Shown: positions 43,966-53,759, numbered from the stretch's first letter. The stretch: DNA of 64,000 nucleotides from WHSW01 sp963828755 (GCA_963828755.1 CAWHFY010000010.1:124001-188000), one strand, 5' to 3'. Translations and numbers: made by a program. Notes: a model not told the origin generated them from the sequence alone.

Positions 43966-45492
43966 TCAGCCCGCCTCCCCGTAGCCGCCGCCGCCCGGCG
44001 TTTCGACCCGCAACCGATCGCCGGGGCGCAGCTCGCCCGCCCCCTTCGCCGGCAGTTCGGCGCCATTGAGCGAGTTGCGCCCCGGGGCGCCGTCGGCGCC
44101 GCCGGCACGCCCGCGCGGGGCACGGGCGCGGCGCTCGGTGATCAGCGTGTAGGCGATCGGCGTGAGCGCCTCGAGCTCACGGGCGATCCCGTCGCCGCCG
44201 CGATGGCGCCCGGCGCCGCCGGACCCTCGCCGGACGGCGAGCTCGCGCACCCGCACCGGGTACTCGCTCTCGAACGCCTCCACAGGGGTGTTGAGGGTGT
44301 TCGACATCGCCACGTGGATCGCGCTCGGGCCGTCGGCGTGCGGGCAGGCGCCCTGGCCGCCGCCGATCGTCTCGTAGTAGGTCCAGTCCTCACCCGCGAG
44401 GGTGAAGTTGTTCATCGTGCCCTGACCCTGGGCGGGGACCTCGACCGCGCCCCCGAAGGCGGCGAGGACGAGGTCGGCGACGCGGCTGGACGTCTCGACG
44501 TTGCCGGCCGCGACCGCCGCGGGCGACATCGCGTTGAGCAGCGTCGAGGGCTCCGCCAGCACCTCGACCGGGCGATGCGCGCCGGCGCTGGGCGGGCCGT
44601 CGGGGTCGGTGAGCACGCGCACCGCGAAGAAGGCCGCCGACTTGGTCACCGAGAGCGGGCAGTTGAGGTTGCCCTCGACCTGCGGCGGGCTCTCGAACTC
44701 GAGCCGCAGCGCGTCGCCGTTGACGCCGAGGCGCAGGCGCAGGCGAAGCTCGCCCTCGCCGGCGCTCTCGAGCACGTCCTCGGCCTCGTACTCGCCGTCG
44801 GGGATCCGCTCGATCGCGGCGCGGGTGCGGCGCTCGCTGTAGTCGAGGATTTCAGCCATCCCGGCAATCAGCCGCTCGCGCCCGAGCCGCTCGACCAGCT
44901 CCGCGACGCGGCGCGCCCCGGTCAGGTTCGCCGCGCGCTGGGCGCGCAGGTCGGCGAGCCGCTCCTCGGGGCGGCGCATCCGCTCGGCGAGCTCGCGCAG
45001 GAGCTCGTCGGTCGCCCGGCTCGGCTCGATCACGACCCCCTCCTGGTCGAGCCGGGTCGAGTCCGCCGGCATCCCGCCAGGGGTCGGCCCACCGATGTCG
45101 GCGTGGTGGGCGCGGCTCGCCGCGAACCCGAGTAGCTCGCCGCCCGCGCCGCTGAACAGGGGCGAGATCAGGGTCACGTCGGGCAGGTGGGTGCCACCGC
45201 GATAGGGGTCGTTGAGGATCCAGACGTCGTCGGGCCGCTGTTCGAAGCCGAGCACGGCGGCGACCGCGTCGGGCATCGAGCCGAGGTGGACCGGGATGTG
45301 CTCGGCCTGCATGACCAGCTCCCCGGAAGCGTCGAACAGCGCGGTCGAGCAGTCGTGGCGCTCGGTGATGTTGGGCGAGTAGGCCGAGCGGATCAGCATC
45401 GCGCCCATCTCGTCGCAGGCCGCCCGCAGCGCGCCGACCAGGACCTGCAGCGAGACCGGGTCGAGGCCGCTCCCGGCTTCGCCCCGCCTCAC
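43966..45492 (-). CDS. hyuB: Hydantoinase/oxoprolinase B subunit
   Basis: Intact, 508 residues. Family pattern: LQVLVGALRAACDEMGAMLIRSAYSPNITER near the start, VQAEHIPVHLGSM, DDVWILNDPYRGGTHLPDVTLISPLF with the Asn-Asp-Pro motif, HHADIGGPTPGGMP, and a GxGxxGxHxGGxG-like stretch near residue 420. The C-terminus ends RPGDRLRVETPGGGGYGEAG, the conserved finish of these subunits. GTG 45492 overlaps the A-subunit stop by 4 bases, so the two are coupled. Such pairs cleave cyclic amides such as N-methylhydantoin or 5-oxoproline with ATP, but substrate cannot be assigned. No racemase or permease lies near. Confidence 0.88.
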   Translation of the reverse strand: MRRGEAGSGLDPVSLQVLVGALRAACDEMGAMLIRSAYSPNITERHDCSTALFDASGELVMQAEHIPVHLGSMPDAVAAVLGFEQRPDDVWILNDPYRGGTHLPDVTLISPLFSGAGGELLGFAASRAHHADIGGPTPGGMPADSTRLDQEGVVIEPSRATDELLRELAERMRRPEERLADLRAQRAANLTGARRVAELVERLGRERLIAGMAEILDYSERRTRAAIERIPDGEYEAEDVLESAGEGELRLRLRLGVNGDALRLEFESPPQVEGNLNCPLSVTKSAAFFAVRVLTDPDGPPSAGAHRPVEVLAEPSTLLNAMSPAAVAAGNVETSSRVADLVLAAFGGAVEVPAQGQGTMNNFTLAGEDWTYYETIGGGQGACPHADGPSAIHVAMSNTLNTPVEAFESEYPVRVRELAVRRGSGGAGRHRGGDGIARELEALTPIAYTLITERRARAPRGRAGGADGAPGRNSLNGAELPAKGAGELRPGDRLRVETPGGGGYGEAG

Positions 45493-47468
45493 TCGCTCCG
45501 CTCCGCGACGATCGTCCCGGCGTCGTCGACCTCGGCCCGCCAGCCGGGCGGGAGCACGAGGGTCGCCTCGGGGAGCTCGAACACGCACGGGCCCGCGGCG
45601 GTGACCCCGGCGGCGGGCTCACCGCGAAGGGTCTCGGCCTCGAGCCAGTCGCCGCCGAAGCGCGCCCGGCGCGAGCCGCGCTCGATGCCGCCGGCCGGCG
45701 CCGCGCGCGGCCGCGGGTCGGGGCCGGGCTCGATCACCGCGACGGTGATCCCGACCAGCTCGACCTCGGCGTCGGGGTTGCGATACCCGTAGCGGCGCTC
45801 GTGCTCGGCGGCGAACGCCTCGATCAGCTCCTCGGGCTCGGGTCGCTCGCCGCCTTCGACCCCGAGCTCGAACGCCTGGCCGCGGTAGCGCAGCTCGTAC
45901 CCGACCTCGACGCGGCCGCGATCGAGGCCGCGGGCGAGCGGCTCGCGCAGCGCCGCGACCTCAGCCGCGATTCGCTCGGCGGTCAGGTCGCCGTCGCGCA
46001 GCATCACCGTGTGGGCGGTGTCGCGGCGGCGCTCGGAGGCGAGCAGCCCGAGCGCCGAGAGCACGCCGCTGGCCCGCGGGCAGAGGATCCGGTCGATCCC
46101 GAGCTCCACCGCGATCGCGGCCGCGTGCATCGGCCCGGCGCCGCCGAACGGCAGCAGCGCGAAGCCGCGCGGGTCCACGCCCCGCTCGACGGTCACCACC
46201 CGCAGCGCGCGCACCATCTCCTGGTTGGCGACCCGGACGATCCCCTCCGCGACCTCGAGCCGGTCGAGGCCGAGTTCCTCGCCGAGGCCGGCGAGCGCGC
46301 GGTCGGCGGCACCGTGGTCGAGCTCGACCCCGCCGGCGAGGCTCGAGCCAGGCCCGAGGTAGCCGAGCGCGAGGTTGGCGTCGGTCACGGTCGGCTCGGT
46401 CCCGCCGCGCCCGTACGCCGCCGGGCCAGGATCGGCGCCGGCCGACCGCGGCCCGACCCGAAGCGCACCGCCGCTGTCGCGCCAGCCGATCGAGCCGCCG
46501 CCGGCGCCGACGGTGTGCACGTCGACCATCGGCAACTGGATCACCCGCCCGCCGAGCCGGCGCGAGTCGGTCTTGCGCACCCGGCCGGACTCGACCACGC
46601 AGACGTCGCACGACGTGCCGCCCATGTCGAACCCGAGCGCGTGCCCGTCGCCGGACAGCCGCGCCAGGAGCCCGGCGCCGATCGCCCCGCCCGCGGGACC
46701 GGACAACACGCTCCAGGCGCCGGCGGTCGCGGCCTCCTCAGCGGGGGCGATCCCGCCCGAGGAGAGCATCACCGCCGGAGCGGGCAGGCCCCGCTCGGCG
46801 GTCGCCTCGCGAAGCCGGCCCAGATAGCGCCCGAGCAGGGGAGAGAGGTAGGCGTCGATCACCGTGGTCGAGCAGCGCTCGTACTCGCGAAAGCGCGGCA
46901 GCACCTCGTGCGAGGCGGAGACGTGGACGTCGGGGAGTTCGGCGCGCAGCCGCTCGGCGATCGAGCGTTCGTGCCGGTCCTCCAGGTAGGAGAACAGCAG
47001 GCAGATCGCCACCGACTCGGCGCCGGCGTCGCGGATCGCCTCGACGACGCGCTCGAGCTCGGCGGGCTCGAGCGCCTCGACGACGCCCTCGGCGCCGACC
47101 CGCTCGGCAACCTCCACGCGGTCGGCGTCCGCGACCAGCGGCGCGGCCTTGGGCTCGCACAGCCGGTAGAGGCTCGGACGATCCTGGCGCCCGATCTCGA
47201 GCAGGTCGGAGAAGCCGGCGGTCGCGATCAGCGCCGTGCGAGCACCGCGCTCCTCGAGGAGCGCGTTGGTGCCGACGGTCATCCCGTGCGCGAAGCGCTC
47301 GACCTCCGACGGCGTCGCCCCGGCGCGCTCGAGCGCGCGCTCGAGCGCCGCGATCACCCCCTGCGACTGGTCGTCAGGGGTCGACGGCGCCTTGGCCGTG
47401 TAGAGGTCGCGGCCGTCGAAGACGACCGCGTCGGTGAACGTGCCGCCGACGTCGACTCCCAGGAGCAC
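45489..47468 (-). CDS. hyuA: Hydantoinase/oxoprolinase A subunit
   Basis: Intact, 659 residues. N-terminal LLGVDVGGTFTDAVVFDG is the ATPase/actin-like phosphate loop; ATVGTNALLEERGART-type segment (MTVGTNALLEERGARTA), then ERxxRSIAE helix, and LGFDMGGTSCDVCVVE in the second ATP-binding lobe follow. The middle region has DVHTVGAGGGSIGWRD and SAGADPGPAAYGRGG, and a GPMHAAAIAVELGI helix ends the core; this order is typical of the N-methylhydantoinase A family. GTG 47468 is the only start close to the first motif. It is the upstream partner of hyuB; a strong hairpin at 47508-47537 separates it from the zinc-finger gene. Confidence 0.9.
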   Translation of the reverse strand: MLLGVDVGGTFTDAVVFDGRDLYTAKAPSTPDDQSQGVIAALERALERAGATPSEVERFAHGMTVGTNALLEERGARTALIATAGFSDLLEIGRQDRPSLYRLCEPKAAPLVADADRVEVAERVGAEGVVEALEPAELERVVEAIRDAGAESVAICLLFSYLEDRHERSIAERLRAELPDVHVSASHEVLPRFREYERCSTTVIDAYLSPLLGRYLGRLREATAERGLPAPAVMLSSGGIAPAEEAATAGAWSVLSGPAGGAIGAGLLARLSGDGHALGFDMGGTSCDVCVVESGRVRKTDSRRLGGRVIQLPMVDVHTVGAGGGSIGWRDSGGALRVGPRSAGADPGPAAYGRGGTEPTVTDANLALGYLGPGSSLAGGVELDHGAADRALAGLGEELGLDRLEVAEGIVRVANQEMVRALRVVTVERGVDPRGFALLPFGGAGPMHAAAIAVELGIDRILCPRASGVLSALGLLASERRRDTAHTVMLRDGDLTAERIAAEVAALREPLARGLDRGRVEVGYELRYRGQAFELGVEGGERPEPEELIEAFAAEHERRYGYRNPDAEVELVGITVAVIEPGPDPRPRAAPAGGIERGSRRARFGGDWLEAETLRGEPAAGVTAAGPCVFELPEATLVLPPGWRAEVDDAGTIVAERSE

Positions 47469-47507
47469 GCCCCGAAGCTATCGAGGGCGAGCGGCCCGGA
47501 AATACGC

Positions 47508-47537
47508 GAGGCCCCGGCTCTTTCGAGCCGGGGCCTC
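47508..47537 (-). terminator. Strong 13-bp hairpin terminator
   Basis: GAGGCCCCGGCTC (47508-47520) pairs perfectly with GAGCCGGGGCCTC (47525-47537) around a TTTC loop. It lies 52 bases past the stop of the minus-strand zinc-finger gene and 40 bases before the hyuA start. With no U-tract it would need a factor-assisted or pausing mechanism. Its position insulates hyuAB from upstream transcription. Confidence 0.75.
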
Positions 47538-47589
47538 GTCCCCATTCCAGCCGTTGCCCCGAACGGCCTCTCCCCACGTAGCGATGACC

Positions 47590-48057
47590 TCAGTGAGCGG
47601 CGACCTCGAGCTCCGGCGCCGCGAACGCCTCGATCGGGAGCTCCGGTCCGTCGAAGGTCTCCTCGAGGTGCTTGTGCGAAGGGCAGTAGTCGCGTCCCGG
47701 CAGCGGGTCGCGCTGGCAGGGCGTGCCCTTGCGGGTGTGCGCTCGGCAGTTGCGAGTGATCCCCTCGAGCGTCAGGTGCTCGGGCATCCGCTCGAGGAAG
47801 TCGACCGCGAGCTTGATGTTCTTGTCGATCACCATCCAGACCCGCAGCTGATCGCCGATCGCGAAGTGCATCCGCACCTCGTTGAACAGCGTCCTGGCCG
47901 GTCGGGCGAAGTAGCGGCGATCGCACGCCATCCGCCGAATTACGGTCTCGCACGCGTCGAGGACGGCCTGCTTGTTTCGGCACCCCGTCGGGTCCCGCTC
48001 GTCCTCGACTACGGCCGGAGCGATCTCGCGATAGATCGAGCGACTGAAGCGATACAT
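47590..48057 (-). CDS. Unknown protein with C-terminal zinc-finger-like motif
   Basis: Intact, 155 residues. The N-terminal half (MYRFSRSIYREIAP, then RRYFARPARTLFNEVRMHFAI) is a mixed alpha/beta domain of unknown role that I recall from other actinobacterial hypothetical proteins. The C-terminal motif is Cys104, Cys114, Cys125 and His128 (CRAHTRKGTPC...YCPSH), the arrangement of a small zinc finger found in phage-related and hypothetical DNA-binding-like proteins. ATG 48057 is preferred over upstream starts because GGGAGAGACAG precedes it, an excellent ribosome site. A promoter lies at 48138-48166 and a 13-bp hairpin follows the gene. Probably expressed as a single-gene unit. Confidence 0.72.
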   Translation of the reverse strand: MYRFSRSIYREIAPAVVEDERDPTGCRNKQAVLDACETVIRRMACDRRYFARPARTLFNEVRMHFAIGDQLRVWMVIDKNIKLAVDFLERMPEHLTLEGITRNCRAHTRKGTPCQRDPLPGRDYCPSHKHLEETFDGPELPIEAFAAPELEVAAH

Positions 48058-48137
48058 CTGTCTCTCCCTTGCCCCCTTGGTTGTCCGTTCCGTCGAATCC
48101 CCGGGACCTTCCTTGCACCATCCCTGAAGGGACGAGA

Positions 48138-48166
48138 AGTATTCTCCATCGATCGGCAAATCGCAA
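48138..48166 (-). promoter_or_regulatory. Promoter of the zinc-finger gene
   Basis: On the minus strand TTGCGA (48161-48166), a 17-base spacer and AATACT (48138-48143). The gap to the ATG at 48057 is about 80 bases and contains the ribosome site. The A/T-rich run around it (TTAATCAATCGGCC) is unlike its GC-rich surroundings and may hold an operator. Confidence 0.55.
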
Positions 48167-48211
48167 GGCCGATTGATTAAGGCGGTGTTAATCGATCGAA
48201 CGGAGACTCAT

Positions 48212-48231
48212 TCTCCTCTGATCGGAGGAGA
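48212..48231 (-). terminator. Hairpin downstream of nadB
   Basis: TCTCCTC (48212-48218) and GAGGAGA (48225-48231) form a 7-bp stem with a six-base loop. It lies 15 bases after the nadB stop. No T-run follows, so efficiency is uncertain, but it separates nadB from the next minus-strand gene. Confidence 0.5.
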
Positions 48232-48245
48232 GCGACGAAAGGGCG

Positions 48246-49691
48246 CTAGGTCCAGCGCTCGCGGCGCAGCGCGCCGTCGGCGTCGATCACCAGGTGGATT
48301 CCGTCCAGCGACGGGTCGGGTAGCGGGAAATCGGCGCGCCGGTGCGCGCCGCGCGACTCGGCGCGCTCGAGCGCCGCGGCGGCGATCATCCGGGCCAGCG
48401 GATAGGCGTCGGCGAGCAACGGCTCGAGGCCGGCGGCGTCGCGCATCGGCCCGGCGTGTTCCCAGACCGCCTCCCGGGTCGCGGCGGTCGGCGGCTCGAA
48501 TCGCCACTCGGGGACCGTCTGCGGAGCGCCGTCGCGGGACACGTCGAGCGCCGCGCGGGCGGCGCGGCTGCCGAACACGAAGCACTCGCTGAGCGAGTTG
48601 GACGCGAGTCGGTTGGCCCCGTGCAGGCCGCTGCACGCGCACTCGCCGACCGCGAGCAGTCCCGGCAACGTCGTGCGCCCGTCGAGGTCGGCGAGCACCC
48701 CGCCGATCAGATAGTGGGCGGCGGGGGCGACCGGGACCGGCTCGCGGTCCGGGTCGAGTCCCGCCCCGCGGCAGGTCGCCCAGACGTTCGGGAACCGGTT
48801 CGGATCGAGGCCGCGCAGGTCGAGCAGCACGTGCGGCGAGCCGTCGGCCTCCATCCGGTCGAGGATCGCCGCGCTGACCTGGTCGCGTGGGGCGAGCTCG
48901 TCGGTGAACCGCCGTCCGGTCGCGTCGAGCAGCGTCGCCCCCTCACCGCGGACCGCCTCGGTAATTAGCGCTCCGTCCTCGCGCTGGCCCGGCAGCGCCA
49001 GCGCCGTCGGGTGGAACTGGCAGAGCTCGAGGTCGGCGAGCTCGGCGCCGGCAGCGTGGGCGAGCACCGATCCGGCGCCGATCGCGCCGCGCGGATTCGT
49101 CGTGCGCGACCAAAGCGCGGCCCCGCCGCCAGTGGTCAGCACGGTCGCCGGCGCCGCGAGCTCGCCCGCATCGGTGACGACGCCGCGGCAGCGCTCGCCG
49201 TCGCTCCACAGCGCGACTGCGGAGACGCCCTCGAGCACGCCGATTTCGGGCTCGGCGGCCGCCAGCTCGGCGAGCCTCGACGTGATTGCGCGGCCGGTCT
49301 CGCTGCCACCCGCATGGACGATCCGCCGCGCCGAGTGCCCGCCCTCGAGCCCGAGCGCGAGCTCGCCGTCGTCCTCGGTGTCGAAGCGGACGCCGCGCTC
49401 GCGCAACTGCTCGACCGCGGCCGGAGCCTCGCGGGTCAGCACCTCGACTGCGCTCGTCCGGCAGAGCCCGCGCCCGGCGGCGAGCGTGTCGGCGGCGTGG
49501 CGATCGGGCGAGTCGTCGGCCGCGAGCGCCGCGGCGAGCCCGCCCTGGGCCCAGAAGCTCGAGCTCTCGGCGAGCGGCTTGCGCGCCACCAGCGCCACCC
49601 GGGCGCCGAGCTCGGCGGCCTCGAGGGCGACGTGAAGGCCCGCGGCACCGCCGCCGACCACGACCAGATCTGCTTCTCGGGGCGTGCTCAC
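48246..49691 (-). CDS. nadB: L-aspartate oxidase
   Basis: Intact, 481 residues. It oxidises aspartate to iminoaspartate, the first step of de novo NAD synthesis. DLVVVGGGAAGLHVALEAAE is the FAD dinucleotide loop; SSSFWAQGGLAAAL, GGHSARRIVHAGGSETG, QFHPTALALPGQ, RFTDELAPRDQVSAAI, HYLIGGVLADLDGRTTLPGLLAVGE and ANRLASNSLSECFVFG are the substrate and FAD residues of the NadB/SdhA family. It lacks the long C-terminal domain of fumarate reductases, ending after a helical cap. GTG 49691 starts it. The quinolinate synthase and nadC genes are not in the window, unusual since they often flank nadB. Confidence 0.93.
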   Translation of the reverse strand: MSTPREADLVVVGGGAAGLHVALEAAELGARVALVARKPLAESSSFWAQGGLAAALAADDSPDRHAADTLAAGRGLCRTSAVEVLTREAPAAVEQLRERGVRFDTEDDGELALGLEGGHSARRIVHAGGSETGRAITSRLAELAAAEPEIGVLEGVSAVALWSDGERCRGVVTDAGELAAPATVLTTGGGAALWSRTTNPRGAIGAGSVLAHAAGAELADLELCQFHPTALALPGQREDGALITEAVRGEGATLLDATGRRFTDELAPRDQVSAAILDRMEADGSPHVLLDLRGLDPNRFPNVWATCRGAGLDPDREPVPVAPAAHYLIGGVLADLDGRTTLPGLLAVGECACSGLHGANRLASNSLSECFVFGSRAARAALDVSRDGAPQTVPEWRFEPPTAATREAVWEHAGPMRDAAGLEPLLADAYPLARMIAAAALERAESRGAHRRADFPLPDPSLDGIHLVIDADGALRRERWT

Positions 49692-49722
49692 CAGCGGGGT
49701 ACGGTATCCGGGAGCTTCGCCG

Positions 49723-50721
<999 letters not shown>

Positions 50722-50722
50722 C

Positions 50723-53224
50723 TCAGGGGACGAGCCGGCCTTTGATCTGGTCGAGGAACGTGCGCGAGAAGCCGGGCACGTCGTCGAGCTCCTCGATGCC
50801 GCGAAATCCGTCGCGCTCTTCACGGTGGCGGATCACCCGCTTCGCCTGGGTCACGGACATCCCCAGTGACTGCAGCTCGTCGACCCCGGCCGAGCTGAGG
50901 CTGACCATGCCGCCCGCGTCGCTCGGCGCCGCGTCGACGGAGGCCACCTCGTCGGCGGGCGTCTCGGCGGCGCGGCTCTCGCTCGGCTCGGCGGCGTCGG
51001 CGGGCTCCCCGCGCGAGCGCAGTAGGCCAGGCGCCCGCAGGCTGGTGCGCCGCTGGCCGCGGCCTGGCGCCTCGTCCGGTTGGAAGCGTTGCTCGCGCTC
51101 GCGCGCCAGCTCGGCGCGCGCGCCGCGCTCGGCCTCGTCGGCGCGACGCTCGGCCGCCGCGGCGCGCTCGTTCGCCTCATCCAGCTGGCGCCGGGTCGCC
51201 GCGAGCTCGGTCTCGGACACGGAGTCGCTCATCTGCATCTGGGCGCGGCGCTCGCCCTCGCGCCGCAGCGCCTCGGTCTGGGTGCGCAGCCACTGCGACG
51301 CCGCCGTGCGCGCCTCGACCGCGGAGCGGGCGGCGACCTCCTCGGCCGCCCGCGCCCGCTCGGTCGCTTCCTGCAGACTGCGCTCGGCCTCGTCCAGCGA
51401 CTGCGCCTTCGTCGCCCGCTCCGAGCCGAGCTCGGCCTTCAGCTCGCCGGCGTTGGCATCGGCCTCCGCCTGCGCGGCGGTCTCGCGCGCCTCGGCCTCC
51501 GCCTCGCGCTCAGCGACCCAGGACCCCACTCGCTCACCGAGCTCGCGCTCGAGCCGCCGGCGCTCCTCGGCGATCCGGCGCTCGGCGCTCTCCTGCAGCC
51601 GCGCCGCCTCGGCCGCGAGCTCGCGCTCGGCGGCGTCGACCCGCTCGGCGGCGGCGAACGCGCGCTGCTCGATCTCGCTCAGGCGCTCGTCCGATGACTC
51701 GATGATCCGCAGCTTCTCCTCGCGCTCGACCTCGAGCTCGTCCTCGCGGCGGCGCAGCTCCGCGGTCAGCCGCTCCTCGACCGCGACGCGGGCGGCCTCG
51801 ATCTCTGCCCGCGTCCGTTGCTCGCCCTCGACGCGGATCCGCTCGAGGTCGGCGTCGGCGCGCTCGCGCGCCTCGCGCTTCGCTCGCTCCTCGATCTCGC
51901 TCCGGGTGGTGTCCGCCGACTGCAGGGCCATGCCCTCGATCTCGCGTCGGGCCGCGTCGGTGGCCTCCGCGGCTCGCCGCTCGGCCTCGTCACGGGCCCG
52001 CTGCTCGGCTTCTGCCCGGGCCGCGTCGGCGGCCTCACGGACCCGCTCGTCGGCCTCGGTGCGCAGGGTCTCGAGCTCGCGGCTGAGGTCGGCGGTGCGG
52101 ACCTCGACCTGGCGCTCGATCTCATCGCGCGAGCGCCGCTCGGCCTCGGCCTGTGCGCGCTTCGCCTCCGTAGCCCGCGACTCGGCTTCCCGGACCTGGG
52201 TCAGCGCCTCTTGAATCGCGGTGTCGGGCTCGGCCTTCGCCGGGACGCCCGCCGCGGCGCGGGCACGCTCGACCTCGAGCTCGGTGCGCGCCGCGTCGAG
52301 CTCGTTTCGTAGGCGCTCGACCTCGGCGGCGTGGGCCTCGACAAGCGCCGCGCGTGCCCGGTCGCCTTCCGGGGCCGCCGCGCTCAGCTTCTCGGTCAGC
52401 TCGGCCCGCGCCGCCTCGACCGCCGTCGCCTGGCTTCGCTCCGCCTCCCGGCGGGCCGCGTCGAGCTGCCCGCGAAGCCATTTGCCGGCGGCGGCTCGGG
52501 CCTCGTCCTCGGCGGCGGCGCGGATCGCGTCCAGCTCGACCGGGTCGGGCGATGCGGCCGGCGCGGGCGACGTCGCGTCCGCGGGCGCTGCGGCCTGCTG
52601 CAGCTCTTCGATTCGCGCCTCAGCCGCCTCGGCGCGCTGCTCGGCCTGCTCCGCGACCCGCTGCGCCTCGCTGGTGCGCCGCTCGGCCTCGGCCAAGCGG
52701 CCCTCGACGACCTCGAGCTGCCCGGCGGCCTCGCGCCGGGCCCGCTCGAGATCGCCCTCGAGCGCCAGGATCTCGCCCATCGCTCGCTGCTCGGCCTCCT
52801 GCGCGGCGGTCTCGGCCGCGCCGCGGATCCGCGCTGCGATGTCGCCGCCGGGGCTCTGCGCTGCGGCGGCGGGGGGACCCAGGTCCGCGGTCTCGGCCGC
52901 TCGGGCTGCGAGGGCGGTGTGGCGGGCGCCTCGGTCGCGTCGTCCTTCGCGCTCGCGTCGTCCTGCGCGCGCGGCGGGGGTTGCGTCACCGTCAGCGCCG
53001 TGCGTCCACTCGACTGTGTCGGTGGTGGGCTCGGATTGGCGGCGCCCGGCCTCGCTCTCGGGCAGCGACTCGCCCTCAGGCAGGGCCTCGGCTGCCTGCT
53101 GGTCGACCGGCTCCTCGGCGGCCGGCTCAGCCGTCGGCTGCTCGGCGTTCGGCTTCGCGCCGGCGGGCGCGTCGTCCGTCCGCCCGCGTCCTCGCTTGAA
53201 GATCCCGAGTCGTCGCCGAGCCAT
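50723..53224 (-). CDS. Giant coiled-coil protein with C-terminal helix-hairpin-helix domain
   Basis: Intact, 833 residues. After a Gly/Arg-rich lead and an acidic Pro/Glu/Ala segment (about 20-110), residues about 120-730 are an uninterrupted Glu/Ala/Arg coiled coil full of repeats such as ERRAAEA, EAERR and AEEVAARSAVEARTAASQWL. Residues about 760-833 fold as two helix-hairpin-helix motifs: LSSAGVDELQSLGMSVTQAKRVIRHRE and FRGIEELDDVPGFSRTFLDQIKGRL, the same module as ComEA. So it may bind DNA at the end of a long rod. No signal peptide or membrane helix is seen, suggesting a cytoplasmic or nucleoid-linked structural protein. ATG 53224. Overlaps a Ser-rich opposite-strand shadow frame. Confidence 0.78.
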   Translation of the reverse strand: MARRRLGIFKRGRGRTDDAPAGAKPNAEQPTAEPAAEEPVDQQAAEALPEGESLPESEAGRRQSEPTTDTVEWTHGADGDATPAARAGRREREGRRDRGARHTALAARAAETADLGPPAAAAQSPGGDIAARIRGAAETAAQEAEQRAMGEILALEGDLERARREAAGQLEVVEGRLAEAERRTSEAQRVAEQAEQRAEAAEARIEELQQAAAPADATSPAPAASPDPVELDAIRAAAEDEARAAAGKWLRGQLDAARREAERSQATAVEAARAELTEKLSAAAPEGDRARAALVEAHAAEVERLRNELDAARTELEVERARAAAGVPAKAEPDTAIQEALTQVREAESRATEAKRAQAEAERRSRDEIERQVEVRTADLSRELETLRTEADERVREAADAARAEAEQRARDEAERRAAEATDAARREIEGMALQSADTTRSEIEERAKREARERADADLERIRVEGEQRTRAEIEAARVAVEERLTAELRRREDELEVEREEKLRIIESSDERLSEIEQRAFAAAERVDAAERELAAEAARLQESAERRIAEERRRLERELGERVGSWVAEREAEAEARETAAQAEADANAGELKAELGSERATKAQSLDEAERSLQEATERARAAEEVAARSAVEARTAASQWLRTQTEALRREGERRAQMQMSDSVSETELAATRRQLDEANERAAAAERRADEAERGARAELAREREQRFQPDEAPGRGQRRTSLRAPGLLRSRGEPADAAEPSESRAAETPADEVASVDAAPSDAGGMVSLSSAGVDELQSLGMSVTQAKRVIRHREERDGFRGIEELDDVPGFSRTFLDQIKGRLVP

Positions 53225-53404
53225 CGGCGGCGGACTCTACGCCAGACCTGCGCTCCGTCGAGGAGGTCGCGGTCGGCGACCAGCGCCAGCCCTCGTGGCG
53301 GCTTCCGCAACCGTCTCGGCGCGCTCTTGACACCTCCGCGTCTAGTCGCGCGCGCCGCCGCGATCGACGATTACCCCGATGCAACTGCGAACGAAGGAGA
53401 CCCG
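53225..53404. other. 180-base gap between coiled-coil gene and pilin
   Basis: Divergent intergenic space holding the control regions of both genes. A consensus TTGACA (53327-53332) lies on the plus strand but no -10 box sits at the right distance. An AAGGAG ribosome site ends 6 bases before the pilin GTG. No other structure stands out. Confidence 0.4.
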
Positions 53405-53650
53405 GTGAACGAACTGCTCATCTCAACCTGGATCCGGACCGCGGCGGCGCTGCGGGGAGTCGCCCACCGCGTAGGCGAGGAGCGCGCACAGGGGACGGTC
53501 GAGTACGTCGGCCTGATCCTCTTGGTCTCGATGCTGATGGTTGGCATGGTGGCCGCGATGAAGGGCTTCAACGGCACCTCGGGCACCGAGATCGCCGAGG
53601 TGATCATCAGCAAGATCAAGCAGGCCGTGAACGCGATCACGTTCCGCTGA
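53405..53650 (+). CDS. Flp/Fap-type pilin subunit
   Basis: Intact, 81 residues. The basic N-terminal lead ISTWIRTAAALRGVAHRVGEE is followed by RAQGTVEYVGLILLVSMLMVG, with the Gly-x4-Glu processing pattern and a hydrophobic stem as in Flp pilins; the short C-terminal domain ends in VIISKIKQAVNAITFR. The GTG at 53405 has a strong AAGGAG ribosome site, indicating high expression. Other tad/cpa genes (prepilin peptidase, secretion ATPase) are absent from the window, so it must work with a distant locus. It may be a lone pseudopilin. Confidence 0.82.
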   Translation: MNELLISTWIRTAAALRGVAHRVGEERAQGTVEYVGLILLVSMLMVGMVAAMKGFNGTSGTEIAEVIISKIKQAVNAITFR

Positions 53651-53759
53651 GCGGGTGGCTCCGCGGGGCCGCCCAGGCGCGGTTCCGCGGAACCGCGGCC
53701 CCGCTGCGGTCGCCTCTGGCGCGCGCGAGCGACGCGGCGCGGTCTGGCAGACTCGCGCC

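Noticed and set aside
43966..47468. Assignment as acetone carboxylase
   Set aside because: The A and B subunits share the superfamily, but no gamma subunit follows; the more general family name is safer.
50742..52214. Ser/Ala-rich plus-strand frame of 490 codons
   Set aside because: It is the antisense of Glu/Ala/Arg-rich coiled coil codons, which yields Ser/Ala/Arg runs. No start signal and no known family.
53327..53332. Consensus TTGACA as pilin promoter
   Set aside because: No acceptable -10 box occurs 16-18 bases downstream; the best A/T-rich match, TAGTCG, is only 10 bases away.
52331..53650. Plus-strand frame of 439 codons ending in the pilin
   Set aside because: Only the last 81 codons, after a strong ribosome site, form a plausible protein; upstream is antisense to the coiled-coil gene.
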